From contig CAJJDN010000002.1 in NCBI GenBank assembly GCA_905182985.1, positions 563,441 to 627,440 on the forward strand: a stretch of 64,000 nt of DNA. Reading direction: 5' to 3'. The position numbers were made by a program, and so were the translations under genes. Shown one piece after another: positions 49,026 to 60,057 of the stretch. Source of the stretch: Paramecium sonneborni. Lineage: Eukaryota; Ciliophora; Oligohymenophorea; Peniculida; Parameciidae. The notes beneath the pieces are model-generated. The model saw nothing but the letters and a program-made list of their open reading frames with translations. It ran no database searches and was not told where the DNA came from. Positions within the stretch are counted from its first letter, which is position 1. Each line of letters begins with the position of its first letter.

Positions 49026-49724
49026 TCATGACTTATCTAGAAGATCTGCAACAGTGTACATTCTTCTAAATGTTTTTTAATTAGATTTAGGTTTTTCTTC
49101 ATTAGGATCGATAACTTTAATTTAAATTTATTTATTAAAAGAAACAATTTTCTTTCCCTAATTTAATGGAGGATTAGGAGAATAGTCATCTTTTTCTATT
49201 GGTTGAAGAGAAACTTATTTGGTATGTTTTAATCTATTGAGATTTGGTTTTTATTATTATTTTAAATCCTAATTATCTAACTCAAAGAAATCAAAAATAT
49301 CAGTATGTTCTCTACTATTTGAGCTTTTTCTTTTAAGAATGCTTTTTAATTGTGTTTGTTAATCTTCAATTAAATCATCTTTTTTAATTTTGTTTCTATG
49401 AGTTGATTCTTATTATTTAATTAATGGTTTAAGTTAAGTATGTTTTTTATCTTATCTAAATATTTCTCTAATGAGTTCTTTACGTTAAATTTCCATACGT
49501 GATGTAAATTAATCAATATTTGATTCAACCTATCCAATTTTGAATAAGTTTAATTAATCAATTCCTTTTGAAGAGTTGAATATAGAATTGGTTTGTTGTT
49601 TTTGAAATTAATTTTATGATGGTGTCTAAATAATTTCAGGTAGAAAACTATTATTTCTAGAAGAAGGACGAGAAAAGTGAATCTATTTTTTATTCTCCAA
49701 TTTAGATTGTGCTTAAGAATTCAT
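49026..49724 (-). CDS. Hypothetical basic, Q-rich protein
   Basis: 232 residues, single exon. Highly polar, rich in Q, K, S and N, with no predicted TM segment or known domain. It contains short basic clusters (KSILKRKSSNSRE), a KRKSS site that could be phosphorylated, and a conserved-looking C-terminus (KTFRRMYTVADLLDKS). Probably intrinsically disordered, nuclear or cytoskeletal. Unrecognised. Confidence 0.6.
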
Positions 49725-49849
49725 TAAATAAATTATAAAACTATGTCAACATTCAAGATTAAAATGAATAAAGATAATAGAAAATGTAGTCAAAATAGAA
49801 TAAACCATATACTTAAATGAAATTACTTATAGGTAAAATGAAATAAAAT

Positions 49850-51180
49850 TCATTCTTCTTTAAGTTCTCTATATCCATGTCAAAAACGTGGAGCCGTTCC
49901 AACATAAGAATTTATTACATTTAAAAGTGTATTAGATGGTCCATCCTTATATTGAGGAATCAACCACTTGAAAATAAATATAAAAAAATACTAATGTTTT
50001 TTAGAATATAGATTATGCTTTACCCCAGGAACCTTAAACATAATATTAAAACCCTTCATTCTAAGTTTGATAGAATACCTAGACAAATGACATATATAAA
50101 TGAATACTTTTGTAAAAGGTTCTCTGCAATACATAAGTTCTTCATCATTATTAAAAAGATCTACTACATTAACTTTGTCGTTATAAACATCTTTTTATAA
50201 TTATTCTTTTTGAATCTATTAATTACCATAAAATTTTATTATTCTTTTTGATTCATTTTGCTTGTATCAAATTTGTAACTTTAATATTTTAACTTTTAAA
50301 TAAGATTCTTTATGGATATATTTATAGTATGAATTTCAATTGATTCAATATTTTCTTCAACAGTAACCATATCAATTATTCTTAATTATTTTTGACATTC
50401 ATCAGTTAAATATTATTTTAATACGCCACTAATTAAATAATTGAACCAAACTATTTAGTAACAGCTCCAAATCTAAATGTAATATCAAAATTAGAACTAA
50501 AATATGAAAAATCTATTTTAAAAGATGAACCTATTACTCCTTCTATATTCCATCCCATATGTAATCCAAATCCTATTTATATATCATTATCTTTCATTCT
50601 TGCATACAATCCAGCATTATTCTTATATTTCTCTATCTTTTTTGATATTTAAATTGATGTAATTATTTTTAAAAAAGCCAATACTGCCTGCCATATCTCA
50701 TTTTTATTTTATCTTATGATTTTAAAAAAAAATTAAATTAGATGTATTATCTGGATTCTTATGATATTCCGTTACAACCCTATATGTTCGTTCTGAAGCC
50801 TTGATAATTGCAATGTCTTCTTTATCTTCATACTTTAAATCTGTTACCCATTCTATATCCAAAATCATTGTTGCAGTTGAAATTACATCAAGAAAAAAAT
50901 AAAACTAATTTTAACACTTAAATAATTACATTTATGATATAATCTGGATTTACTATCGATGTTAAAATTACTTCTATTGTAAAAATAGCATGCTTATTAT
51001 TGTTAGAATAAAATATAGATCATCTTGATCTTCACTTACTGTTAAGATTCTGAGATCATTTCCAAAAAGAGCATAAATTGTTACAATTGCCCTCAAAATT
51101 GAAAATAACCATCCTTTAATAATTTATGAAATAAATTTTTTAATTTTTTACAATTTAGCATTTATTTTATTGTCCTTTCT
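49850..51180 (-). pseudogene. Decayed K+-channel/adenylyl (or guanylyl) cyclase gene
   Basis: Fragments in different frames follow the order of the Paramecium cyclases that carry an N-terminal voltage-gated-channel-like membrane part. From 5' to 3' (high to low coordinates): RGWLF-like GWLFSILRAIVTIYALFG (~51060-51120), FFLDVISTATMILDIEWV (~50830-50880), then the catalytic-domain pieces IGFGLHMGWNIEGVIGSSF (~50530-50600) and a DFSYFSSNFDITFRFGAVT-type stretch (~50460-50530), then NEGFQYYVQGSWGKAQSIF (~49995-50060) and KDGPSNTLLNVINSYV with HGYRELKEE at the end. Several frame changes, in-frame TGAs and missing segments (pore region and half of the cyclase) mark it as a pseudogene. The N-terminal part up to ~51420 may also belong. 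Which cyclase it was cannot be settled by eye. Confidence 0.75.
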
Positions 51181-52269
51181 TTTCATTTATTTCTTCTTCG
51201 GCTCTTAATTCAATATTTGAATATAAATTAATAAATATAATTATCGTATTCTACTCATAGGTTATCCACTATTATTACTCTTTACAATTAATGGACTTCT
51301 TAATTACTTTTAATCATTTATTTCCGATATGCTTGATGAGCTTCTTATCTTTCTAACTTTTCCATTGTATTCTCCAAGTTCCTCTCTACTCAACTCTTTT
51401 TTTACTTATACATTTTGGTTTGTCTGCTAACTTTTTTTTATTTTTATCTATATACCAAAGTACGAATATTATTTATTATCAATCTATTTCTCCAAGCAAA
51501 CTTCATTTAAAAATAAGTTTTTGCATTAAAAATAGTTTTGTAATATATACTGAATGTGGTTAGTTTATACTAATTTTCATCATTGCAACACTAGGCTTTC
51601 TTTAAAGATTTTATTTAAATTTTCACTTTTGTAATATAAATTTATAAATTTAAGATATCTTTTTTTTGATTTAAAATAAATAAATTTAATTAAAAAAAAG
51701 AAAACATTATCCCTGATTATTTGCCTCAAATTTTTGCAAAGTTAATTGAATTATCTTCAAAAATATGTGGTACTATTGTTATTTTTTAATTTTTTCTGCA
51801 GTAGTAAAACTAAAAATTCCTTTCTAACTTATTTTTAGAAAAGAAAAAATATTTTGACATTTATTTTTTTATAAAATCTCATTCAGAGGAAGCATTATTT
51901 AAGAATTTTAAAGAAAAATAACATTTAATAATTTATTTTATTTTTCATTATTAATATCTGACATTTTTGTAAACAAAGACTAAGAAGAGATAATTTTTGA
52001 GAATTTTTATAGTTTACGAATCACAAATTATTATTTTAGTAGTTTATTAAATTAAATTAATTTAATTATTCTTGAATTAATTTAAATTTTTAATTCAAGT
52101 CTATCTGATCTGCGAAAGTGTTTCATAAGTGAATAAAATATATAAAAGGAGTATTTAAATTAAATTAATATTATTGGTACTATAAATTTCATGTAAGTAT
52201 AAAAAATATATAAAAATAAGAAATTGTATAACCATAATAAATAAATAATTTATAAGTAACAATATATTT
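51181..52269. other. AT-rich gap, possible 5' remains of the cyclase pseudogene
   Basis: 51180-51420 on the minus strand has charged, coding-like but broken frames that fit the N-terminus of the cyclase. From 51430 to 52269 nothing was recognised. Confidence 0.4.
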
Positions 52270-52995
52270 TCATTCTGTAAATAATTACTTGGCTTTATTA
52301 TTTTTGATGGCTTAGATAATTTTAAAAGAATTTTAAGCATATTAAGTTTAAATAATTTCATCGCAAAATTTATATTCTTTAAATGAAAATCTTACAATTC
52401 TAGCACAGATTAGTACTCTTTGTATTATTTTAAGTAAGAATAGCAATTCTATAGTGAGGAGAATAGCTAAAAAGAGATGGAAGGGGAAATCAAGATTTAA
52501 TAAGATCATGAGAGTGATTTCAACAATGAATAATATTAGCAAAATTAAGAAAACTGAAGCAAATGTGAAAAGCTGCTTTTTTGATAAATTTTGATATGAT
52601 AAGCTAAATGAAATTAATAAGTACTTAGTCTGTATAATTGTAGGATAATATAGATTACAATAAGCACATTACATAATTCCATTGCCTTATTTAAATTCTA
52701 ATTATATATGAGTTGTAAGGCATAATAAATGATATTATCTGTCTTAACAAGCACAATATTTAGTGGTAGGTGTTGATGAAAGCTTATTACAGATATGGCA
52801 TAAATGGTTAATGCAATTTTCATTTGAGATAAGTGTTTTATTCTAATGAAATTATTTTGCAGTAATTTATGGATGTAATGTTTTTCTTATACGATAGACA
52901 TGTTCATTGGGAAGAGAAGAAGTTCCTTGAATGGTAATCAATTTTGATTCAAATGTTTCAATTTAAGGTTAGTTATGTGCTGTAGTTGTATCCAT
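52270..52995 (-). CDS. RING-CH (MARCH-like) membrane ubiquitin ligase
   Basis: 241 residues without introns. Residues ~65-115 form a RING-CH (C4HC3) finger: LCHICNKL, KYCACQ, QYHLLC and MQCAYC, i.e. CxxC-x-CxC-x-HxxC-x-CxxC. Two hydrophobic helices follow (FASVFLILLILFIVEI and HLFLAILLTIELLFLL). This is the layout of MARCH-type E3 ligases, which ubiquitinate membrane proteins to control their endocytosis or ER degradation. The C-terminal tail is cytosolic and basic. The gene ATG is 24 bp from the stop of the coiled-coil gene on the same strand. Confidence 0.85.
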
Positions 52996-53019
52996 ATATA
53001 AATAAATAAATTAATTTGG

Positions 53020-53793
53020 TCATTTTCTAGTTCCTATATTGTTATTCTTCATCAGAAATAGTAACTCCTCTTTTTCTTATTTTAATCTAGCATTCTCTTT
53101 TTGCATCATCATGATTTTTTCTTCATTCTCATTCAATACTTCTAATTTTTAAGCATATGATTTTAATTTTTCTACTAGATTTTCTTTAAATAAATCAGTT
53201 TATTTTTAAAATTTTATGAATTTTTTTTCACTTATTTCTAATTATCTTATCAATGATAAATTTTTATCTTTCAAGATTTAGATTTCTTAATTTTATATGA
53301 GAGACTTTTCTTATTGTTCTGTAACAATAGTTTAGAGTTATTTAATTGTTAATTCTTAATCTTGTATTCTACTTGTATTGTTATCAACTTTAAATTTAGA
53401 TAATCTTTAGGGAGATTAAGTATTAAAATATGATAGATTAGTTGATGCTGATCTATTTGTTTTATTAGATTTGTGAAATACAGCAGATTGCTCTTAAAAT
53501 GAAATAGCAGATTATTCTAAAGTAGGCATTCTTCTTTATGAATATCTTCTAGAATTTTAATTGATCAATTCTTAATCAAAAATATTGATTAATTCACTTT
53601 TTTCATTATCAAGAAGAGTTTCAACTGTCTGTTAATTTTGATTTTGTAATTTGCATAGTGATTTTTTATGAATAAAGAGTATATCCTTTTATTTCAATTG
53701 ATTCTCTTATTGTTAAAGGTTTTAACGTTGTTCTAATAATAAACTTAATTTCTTTTGCATAGTTTATGGTAATTCAGAATCCCAAGTTTACAT
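53020..53793 (-). CDS. Coiled-coil protein, unknown function
   Basis: 257 residues, no introns. N-terminal helix rich in Q/L/K, central S/Q/N linker, then a long coiled coil from about residue 140 (QLQTIVTEQQEKSL, EKLKSYAQKLEVL, ENEEKIMMMQKENARLKQ). Probably cytoskeletal or ciliary; no domain recognised. It shares a very short divergent control region with the K+ channel gene (ATGs 14 bp apart). Confidence 0.65.
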
Positions 53794-53807
53794 TTTATTA
53801 ATAAATA
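53794..53807. promoter_or_regulatory. 14-bp ATG-to-ATG divergent gap
   Basis: The start codons of the coiled-coil gene (minus, 53793) and the K+ channel gene (plus, 53808) are separated by only 14 bp. Transcription must therefore start inside the neighbouring gene or have nearly no 5' UTR, or one start codon is misassigned (the channel has further in-frame Met codons at about residues 13 and 34). Confidence 0.5.
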
Positions 53808-56800
53808 ATGAATTTACAACCTGTAAGTTCTGGTTCAATCAATATGTCAGGAGATAGTCATTAAAATGGTGTTGATAATTATCTTAATGAACTCAATAAT
53901 TAAAACTTAATGTAAGTAAGGAGACCAAATGAAGAGTAAATATTGGCATTTATTAATTATGATGGCATTAAACCAGATTAAGTAAACTAACATAGAACAT
54001 ATCCTAATAATCATGTAGATAATAAGAGCAAAGGAAGTAAATCATCAAATTAAAATCGACGAAATAGTTTAGAAATATCAGAAGTATCACCTTTGAAACA
54101 ATCTCTTAGAGATGATTTAATTCCTTATGAGAGTCCAAATATGGAATTAAAAAAATTGGGAGAATTAGATGATCCAAGAAAAAGTAAAACTGCCATTAGT
54201 CCTATTATCTAATCATCTAAATCTCCCAAAAGAAAAAATAAACATTTTTCTAAGATCTTTTCTAAAATAACTAATAGAATGCATTTAGCCAAGAAATTCA
54301 TTTAAAAAATTAAATAATTGTCACCATTTGTCAAAAAAATATCAAAATAATAACTGTAATTAATTTAAGATTTGAGTTCTGATATCAGCCATTCTAACGA
54401 AAAATATAATAATAATACTTTCATTAAAATTCATGATAAATCCAAATAAAAATAAGTATTAAAGAGAATTGAGAGTATGAAAGCATTTATTGCACTCAAG
54501 ACTTATTTTAGTTTTTGTAAAATTTAGACAATATTTTAGAAGGTTAAAAAAGAAACTATTGATCCTAAAGGAAATTTTTTATTTTTTTGGGAATTGTTAA
54601 AATTTTTTTTGACTTTCGCTTCTTTATTCTAATTATCAATTTAAATATGCTTCAATTTAAATGTTTTGAATTGGTTTTTCATTTCTGAAAAAGAAAACTC
54701 CTAAAACATTCTAATTATAATGTTTATGTTTTATTCATTAGATATTGTATTAGGATTTAGAACAGGATATTATGAGAATGGAGAAGTTGTAACAAAATAA
54801 TAGAGAGTCGCTAAAAGATATTTAAAGAAATATTTTTTTCTTGATTTGTTTTCAATACTGCCAATTTTGATCAACATCATATTAATTTAATCATTTGATA
54901 CAGATAATACAATTATTAAAATTGTAAATTGTTTATCATTCTTAAGATCTAATGCTTTAAATAGAGTATATCATTCATTAGAAGGAAGATTATTAAGTAA
55001 TCCAAGATTCGTTATTGGATATCGTTTTTTGAGTGTAATAGGAACAGTCTTTTTATACGCCCATGTATTTGGATGTCTTTGGTATGTTGTAGGATAAAAG
55101 AACCAATATAATTGGATTTAAAAAGCAGGAATAGTAGAAAATTCTTGGTTCTCTCTTTATAGTTATTCAATATATTGGTCTGTTATGACAATGACTACTG
55201 TTGGATATGGAGATTTGACTCCAGCTAATCCTGACGAAGCTTTATTTTGTGTATGTACAATGTTTATTGCAAGTGTTGTGTTTGCATATTCAATAAATAC
55301 AATTGGTATGATCATAGCTGAAATGAATAAATTTGATGAGAAAATAAATGAAAATATGGCAATAATAAATAGATACATGTAAAGAAAGAATTTTGAGTAA
55401 TCATTACAATTTAGAGTGAGATAGTATTTATAAAATTTATGGACTTAAGAAGAGAAGTTTCGAATAGTGGATGAAAATAAAATAATAAATTGTTTAAGTC
55501 CAAATTTAAAAGAAGAAATTTAAATTTGTTTATATGGTTAGTTTATTACAAACATTCATATATTTTATAGGTATTTTAGTTAGGAATGTCTTTTGGATTT
55601 GACCAAGAATGTTCAAGAATATAGAGTTGCTCCAAATTCTTATGTAATTGAAAATGGTACTCATGATGGGATAGCATTGTATTAATTGGTAAGTGGAGAT
55701 GCTGAGATATTTGTAGATCTTCAAGATAGAAAAGTTTACATAGGGAAAATGAAATAAGGAGAAGCATTCGGACATGGTCCATTTTTTAAGAATAGTGCTC
55801 ATCCTTATAGCATTAAGACTGATACAGCTTGTTCATTTGCTTATTTATCTAAGTAAATGTTCTTAGATATACTTTAATCTCATCCAGGGGATTATGTAAT
55901 ATATTAAATAAAATAGTAAACCTATAGAATGATTATTGATTAATGGACATTTTATAATTAGAAATTAGATTTAGGTATTAAATGTTTAGGATGTGGAGAA
56001 ACTGATCATGATATAGATTAATGTCGTAGATTACATTTAATATTAAATAAATAAACTTTATTAGCTAAACACTTATTTTCAATTCCTAATAAAAGAACTT
56101 TGTTTAAGAGAAATTGTAGAAGGACTACTAATGCTAAATTTGGATAGAGGTTATTTGAAGATGCTGTTTCATTATTTTAAGAGAATAATTTTTCATTTTC
56201 CTCTGAGGAAGAAGAACCTAATCCTAGTTAACTAGAAAGAACTCATTAAACTAAAATGACTTAAGAGATCAGATATTAAGAACCAACTCATAATACTCAT
56301 AGATCATAATAATAATAATAATAATAATAATCATAATAATAATCATAATAAAATCAACAATCAAAAAATGTGAGATTTAGAAAAAGATCACGATCTTTGA
56401 ATTCTATTAGTGTTCATTCAGATGAAGAATCTAAATTTTAAAAATCAATGTCTGGATATAAATCTAATGACTCTTAAATTGATAAAATAAGTGGTATACC
56501 TGTTAAAGTTTAATAATTGCCAAGCTCTTAATTATCGTAAAGTTCTTTTAATGTATTTCTAAAGGAATATCCAAAGAGAAAGATATCTAAACAATAAGAT
56601 TCAGATAAATATTCTAATCATTCTATTGGATAAAGATAATAATAGTAATAATAATAGCATTATTAACAATAATAATATTAACATAAATCAAGTAGTTAAT
56701 CTAGTAGTGGGAATTTACCTTAAAGTAGTGTTGGCATTCCTCCAGTACCAAATGGATCTCCTCCTTTGCTCTATTAAGAAGATAAATAAATATTTTAAAA

Positions 56801-57287
56801 AGGAGGAGTTGAAGATAGTTTGTTTGTTGCTTAAGAGAGAAAAAAGAAATCGTTAATTGGTACTAGTTATTCAAATACAAAATCTATAAAAAATCCTTTA
56901 TAAGCTATACCATCTGTAAGTGAGATGAATGAAACAGAGAAAGTTAATAATAATTTAAAGGAAGCCTCATATACATCAAAATAGTTATCAATGTAGAGTA
57001 GATCAAGAAGCTAGAGATATACAATTTCAATAAGAACAGAGAGTTAAAAAATTAGAGAGGACACTAAACATGATACAACTTAAAAACATGATTTTAAGAT
57101 AAAAACTGATACATATAAATAATATCATGAGGGCAGTCCATTAAATGAAGAATAATTTCATAATACATTTGAATAGGCATGTAATTTAAATTTATACTTT
57201 CCATAATACAATAAAGATCGAATCATAGAAAAATATAAAAGATAATAATGTAGAAAAAGTACATACTAATAATAATTTAAATTTTGA
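53808..57287 (+). CDS. Cyclic-nucleotide-binding voltage-gated K+ channel (HCN/EAG-like)
   Basis: 1,149 residues, one 30-nt intron (55541-55570). The ~240-residue N-terminus is basic and disordered. Six TM segments follow: S1 near 270, an S4-like FLRSNALNRVYHSLEGRL with few charges, and the pore with TMTTVGYGDLTPA (GYGD at 466-469), the K+ selectivity filter. After S6 come a C-linker and a cyclic-nucleotide-binding domain (IENGTHDGIALYQLVSGDAE, GEAFGHGPFF). The ~500-residue C-terminal tail is Q/S-rich, with polyQ runs written as (TAA)8, (TAA)n and a mixed TAA/TAG stretch near 56640. Such channels shape membrane potential and ciliary beating in Paramecium; Paramecium has several hundred K+ channel genes. 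Confidence 0.95.
56308..56351 (+). repeat. TAA-triplet microsatellite encoding polyglutamine
   Basis: Runs of TAA, including eight in a row, broken by TCA, code for Q8-S-Q3-S-Q2 within the K+ channel tail. In the standard code this would be a block of stops. Repeat-slippage hot spot; length probably varies between strains. Confidence 0.8.
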
Positions 57288-57652
57288 AATTAATTATTTT
57301 TATTAATTAATACTATTAATTTTATGAAAGAATTATTAATTAATTTATTAGTTCTCAAGTTGAAACAAAAGAATTAAAAAAATTAAATAAAAGTCGAATG
57401 AATAAAGTTTCTGGTGCAACTACTTACTCTAATAATTAAGGATAAAAATCCCATAAATCTCATTAATCAAAGTTGCCAGAAAAAGTTAGATTACAGGATC
57501 ATGGTTTGATGATTTCTTAAAAAAAAGAGAAGAGAAACTAGAAAGAGGATATAAGAAAATATTTAAAGAGTTAAAACAATAAATATTTATCACATCTATT
57601 TTGATTAATAAATATATATAAGATAATTTTATTAAATTAATTAATTAAAATA
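57288..57652. other. Gap with one small basic ORF
   Basis: Between K+ channel and the broken calcyphosin-like gene. A 68-codon ORF (57398-57604) is the only candidate; the remainder is AT-rich. Confidence 0.4.
57398..57604 (+). CDS. Small basic ORF (68 aa)
   Basis: ATG to TGA, lysine- and serine-rich (HKSHQSKLPEKVRLQDHG), frame continues open about 15 codons upstream without an ATG. Could be the last exon of a small gene, or chance. No domain. Confidence 0.3.
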
Positions 57653-58322
57653 ATGAATAGATAATAATAAGAGCAAATTTATATAGAAATAGATAACATA
57701 TATACAATTGAAGAGAGTAAGAGATGTATTAAATGCATGAGGAACAAAAACAATTAAAGGTTTGGGTTATGTTTTAGATGTTTGGATTCAGATGATGGAA
57801 ATAGGAAATTAGATAAAAATGAATTAAAAGTAGGATTGGCTGAAAATAGAGTTCAATTGTCATGTAATTAAATTGATGTAGATGTAGAATAATAAATAAA
57901 ATAAGATCTTATGCTTAGCAATGGACAGAAATAGAAGTGGAACAATTGATTTTGATGAATTCTTAGTTTCAATAAGAGTTAAGGAATTAATCATAAAATT
58001 AGGAATAACCAACTAGAAAAGCTATTGTAGATTAAGCATTTATTAAGTTCGATAAAATAGGGAGATGGAAGGATAACTGTTGATGATATTAAGTAAATAA
58101 ATTATGAAATATAAAATGAGGAGTGTGTAATACAAAGTTTCATCCTAAAGTTAAATGACTGAAAACTAAGTTTTAGATGAATTCTTAGTGAATTTTGGAG
58201 ATGTTGATAAGAATGGACAATTGACTTATGAAGAATGGATTGATGATTATGCTGCTGTATTAGCTTCTGTAGATAATGATGAGCACTTTGTTTTATTAAT
58301 GAAAATGGCATGGAAAATATGA
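57653..58322 (+). pseudogene. Calcyphosin-like EF-hand protein gene, broken
   Basis: Reads as a calcyphosin (CAPS)-type calcium-binding protein, but across at least three frames. Frame 1 has FRCLDSDDGNRKLDKNEL (EF loop 1). A second frame has AMDRNRSGTIDFDEFLVSI (loop 2). A third has KAIVDQAFIKFDK running into GDGRITVDDI across a 1-nt shift (loop 3), and the last has GDVDKNGQLTYEEWIDDY (loop 4) and ends LMKMAWKI. Some shifts may be introns (25 nt at 57980-58004; a 31-nt one near 57858-57888). The shift inside loop 3 and the block before MTENQVLDEF are not explained. Intact family members have four EF-hands and about 190-205 residues. Likely a decaying duplicate. Confidence 0.75.
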
Positions 58323-58441
58323 AGTAGATTTTAAATATATCAATAAAATCTATTATGGAGTGTTAATTTCTAAATATATGGTAATGTTATTTTTTAAGAA
58401 TCATTTAGATAATAAATCATTTGTAAATGATAATATTATTA

Positions 58442-59152
58442 TCAAATTAATTTATCTAAACTTTCTTAAACACTTTCTAATTGTTCAAATAAATCTTGAA
58501 TTTAAGCCTTTTAAAATTTAATACTAAATTTATCAACTTTATTAGTCTCTCCAGAAGGTTTAGTTTCAAATACAAATGTGGTTGCTGGATTTCTAGCATC
58601 ATATGAGTATAAATCATTTGCATCTTCAATTTTGCCATCAACATTCATAAAATTAGCTACATCTTTAATTCATATAATATTATTGATACTCTTTTATGGT
58701 AATCTTGATTCATCTACTTATAAACTGATTTTCCAATTAAAAGAATGCAATACATCTTAAACTGCAATTGGTTTTTCTCTTATTCTGATTGAATACTCAT
58801 TTCCATATTATATCCATTATTGTCTAAACACTTCAATATGATCTTTTGACTAAATTTATATAGAATAGAATAATACCATTCCATTTTATGCTAATACTTC
58901 TTCAACTTAACTTAAATTTCTTTCTGCAACAACATGCATAAGTACAAATGTGAATGCATTTACAATATTTGCTAATTATTATTCAGAAATATTTAGATTG
59001 TTTTGAAATTTCTTAATTTCATCATCTGTAAATAATTCTTTATATAATTATCCTGGTTTGCTAAAGATTCTTCCAATAACAATTTCAGTCCTGGGAATAC
59101 TCAAAGAATTGAGATTTATGATTGCGTCTTATAAATTTTTATTAACCTTCAT
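58442..59152 (-). CDS. COMMD10: COMM-domain protein, COMMD10-like
   Basis: 227 residues; one 27-nt intron (58663-58689) removes an otherwise in-frame TGA. N-terminal helical part (RTEIVIGRIFSKPGQLYKEL), then the COMM domain: HSFNWKISLQVDESRLPQK, the strand TTFVFETKPSG and the C-terminal helix IQDLFEQLESVQESLDKL, where the LxxLExVQxxLDxL ending is the best match and points to COMMD10. COMMD proteins form a ten-member ring in the Commander complex, which recycles endosomal cargo and regulates NF-kB in animals. Starts 69 bp from the divergent proteasome gene. Good evidence of Commander in this ciliate. Confidence 0.85.
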
Positions 59153-59221
59153 TAATAATTTATTATAATATAAATTACAATACTAGATTAGTATAATTTG
59201 AATAATTAATTATTGTTTAAA

Positions 59222-59991
59222 ATGTACATCCCAGTTAATGAAATACACAAACACTTCAAGACAGAAACACCGATGATGACTAATATAACTCATAAACAAG
59301 ATTAATGGAGTCCCTATCATGATAATTCAGGTACTGTATTAGGTAAGAAATGAAATTACAATTCTAAGCTGTAGGAATACCTGGAGCTGTTATTGTAGCA
59401 GGAGATACTAGATTAAGCAATGGTTATAATATAATGTCTAGAGATGCAACAAAGTTATGTTAATTAACAGAAAAATGTGTTTTAGCTACTGCAGGTTAAT
59501 ATGCTGATTTTATAGCCTTACGAAAATTTTTGTAACAAAGATTGTAGTTATATGAATTTTAAAATGAAGTTTAAGTAATTCATATATTTATAAACAAGGC
59601 TTCTACATAAACTGTAGCTCATCTATTATCCAGAGAACTCTACACAAGAAGGTTTTTCCCTTATTATACTTTTAATTTATTGGCTGGTCTCGATGAAAAT
59701 AATCATGGAGTTGTTTATGGATATGATGCTATAGGAAGTTATGATTAAATGAATTATGGTGTCTAAGGAAGTGGTTAAGAATTAGTTGTTGCTGTCTTAG
59801 ACAATTAACTTAAAGCCTACAATAAAATTAATAAAACTATCCCTTAAACTTAATAAGAAATTTTAGATATTATATTAGATTGTTTCAGTTGTGCTGCTGA
59901 AAGAGATATCCACACTGGAGACAATGTAGAAATCTTCATTATTACACCTACTGGAACAGAAAGAATTGTTAAACCTCTTAGAAAAGATTGA
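59222..59991 (+). CDS. PSMB1: 20S proteasome beta-6 subunit
   Basis: 239 residues, introns at 59343-59368 and 59575-59598. The fold is an Ntn hydrolase: [52 protein letters not shown] and [20 protein letters not shown], followed by [24 protein letters not shown] is specific to the beta-6 (PSMB1/PRE7) subunit, which is non-catalytic. As in the family, a propeptide-like N-terminus (~40 residues, WSPYHDNSG) precedes the mature part. Part of the inner ring of the 20S core, in cytosol and nucleus. Confidence 0.95.
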
Positions 59992-60057
59992 TTAATAATC
60001 ATTTATTTAGTATAATCGCATCTTTTAATTCTATTAATTAATATCAACATCTCTTTT

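Noticed and set aside
50015..50200. 61-codon plus-strand ORF
   Set aside because: It is antisense to the cyclase pseudogene and has no independent support.
52155..52542. Two overlapping small hydrophobic minus-strand ORFs
   Set aside because: They are parts and shadows of the TM region of the RING-CH gene at 52270-52995.
53823..53850. 28-nt intron at the start of the K+ channel (GTAAGT...CAG)
   Set aside because: Removing it shifts the frame and introduces stops; the unspliced frame is continuous.
58663..58689. In-frame stop in COMMD10
   Set aside because: It lies inside a 27-nt intron that keeps the frame and improves the domain match.
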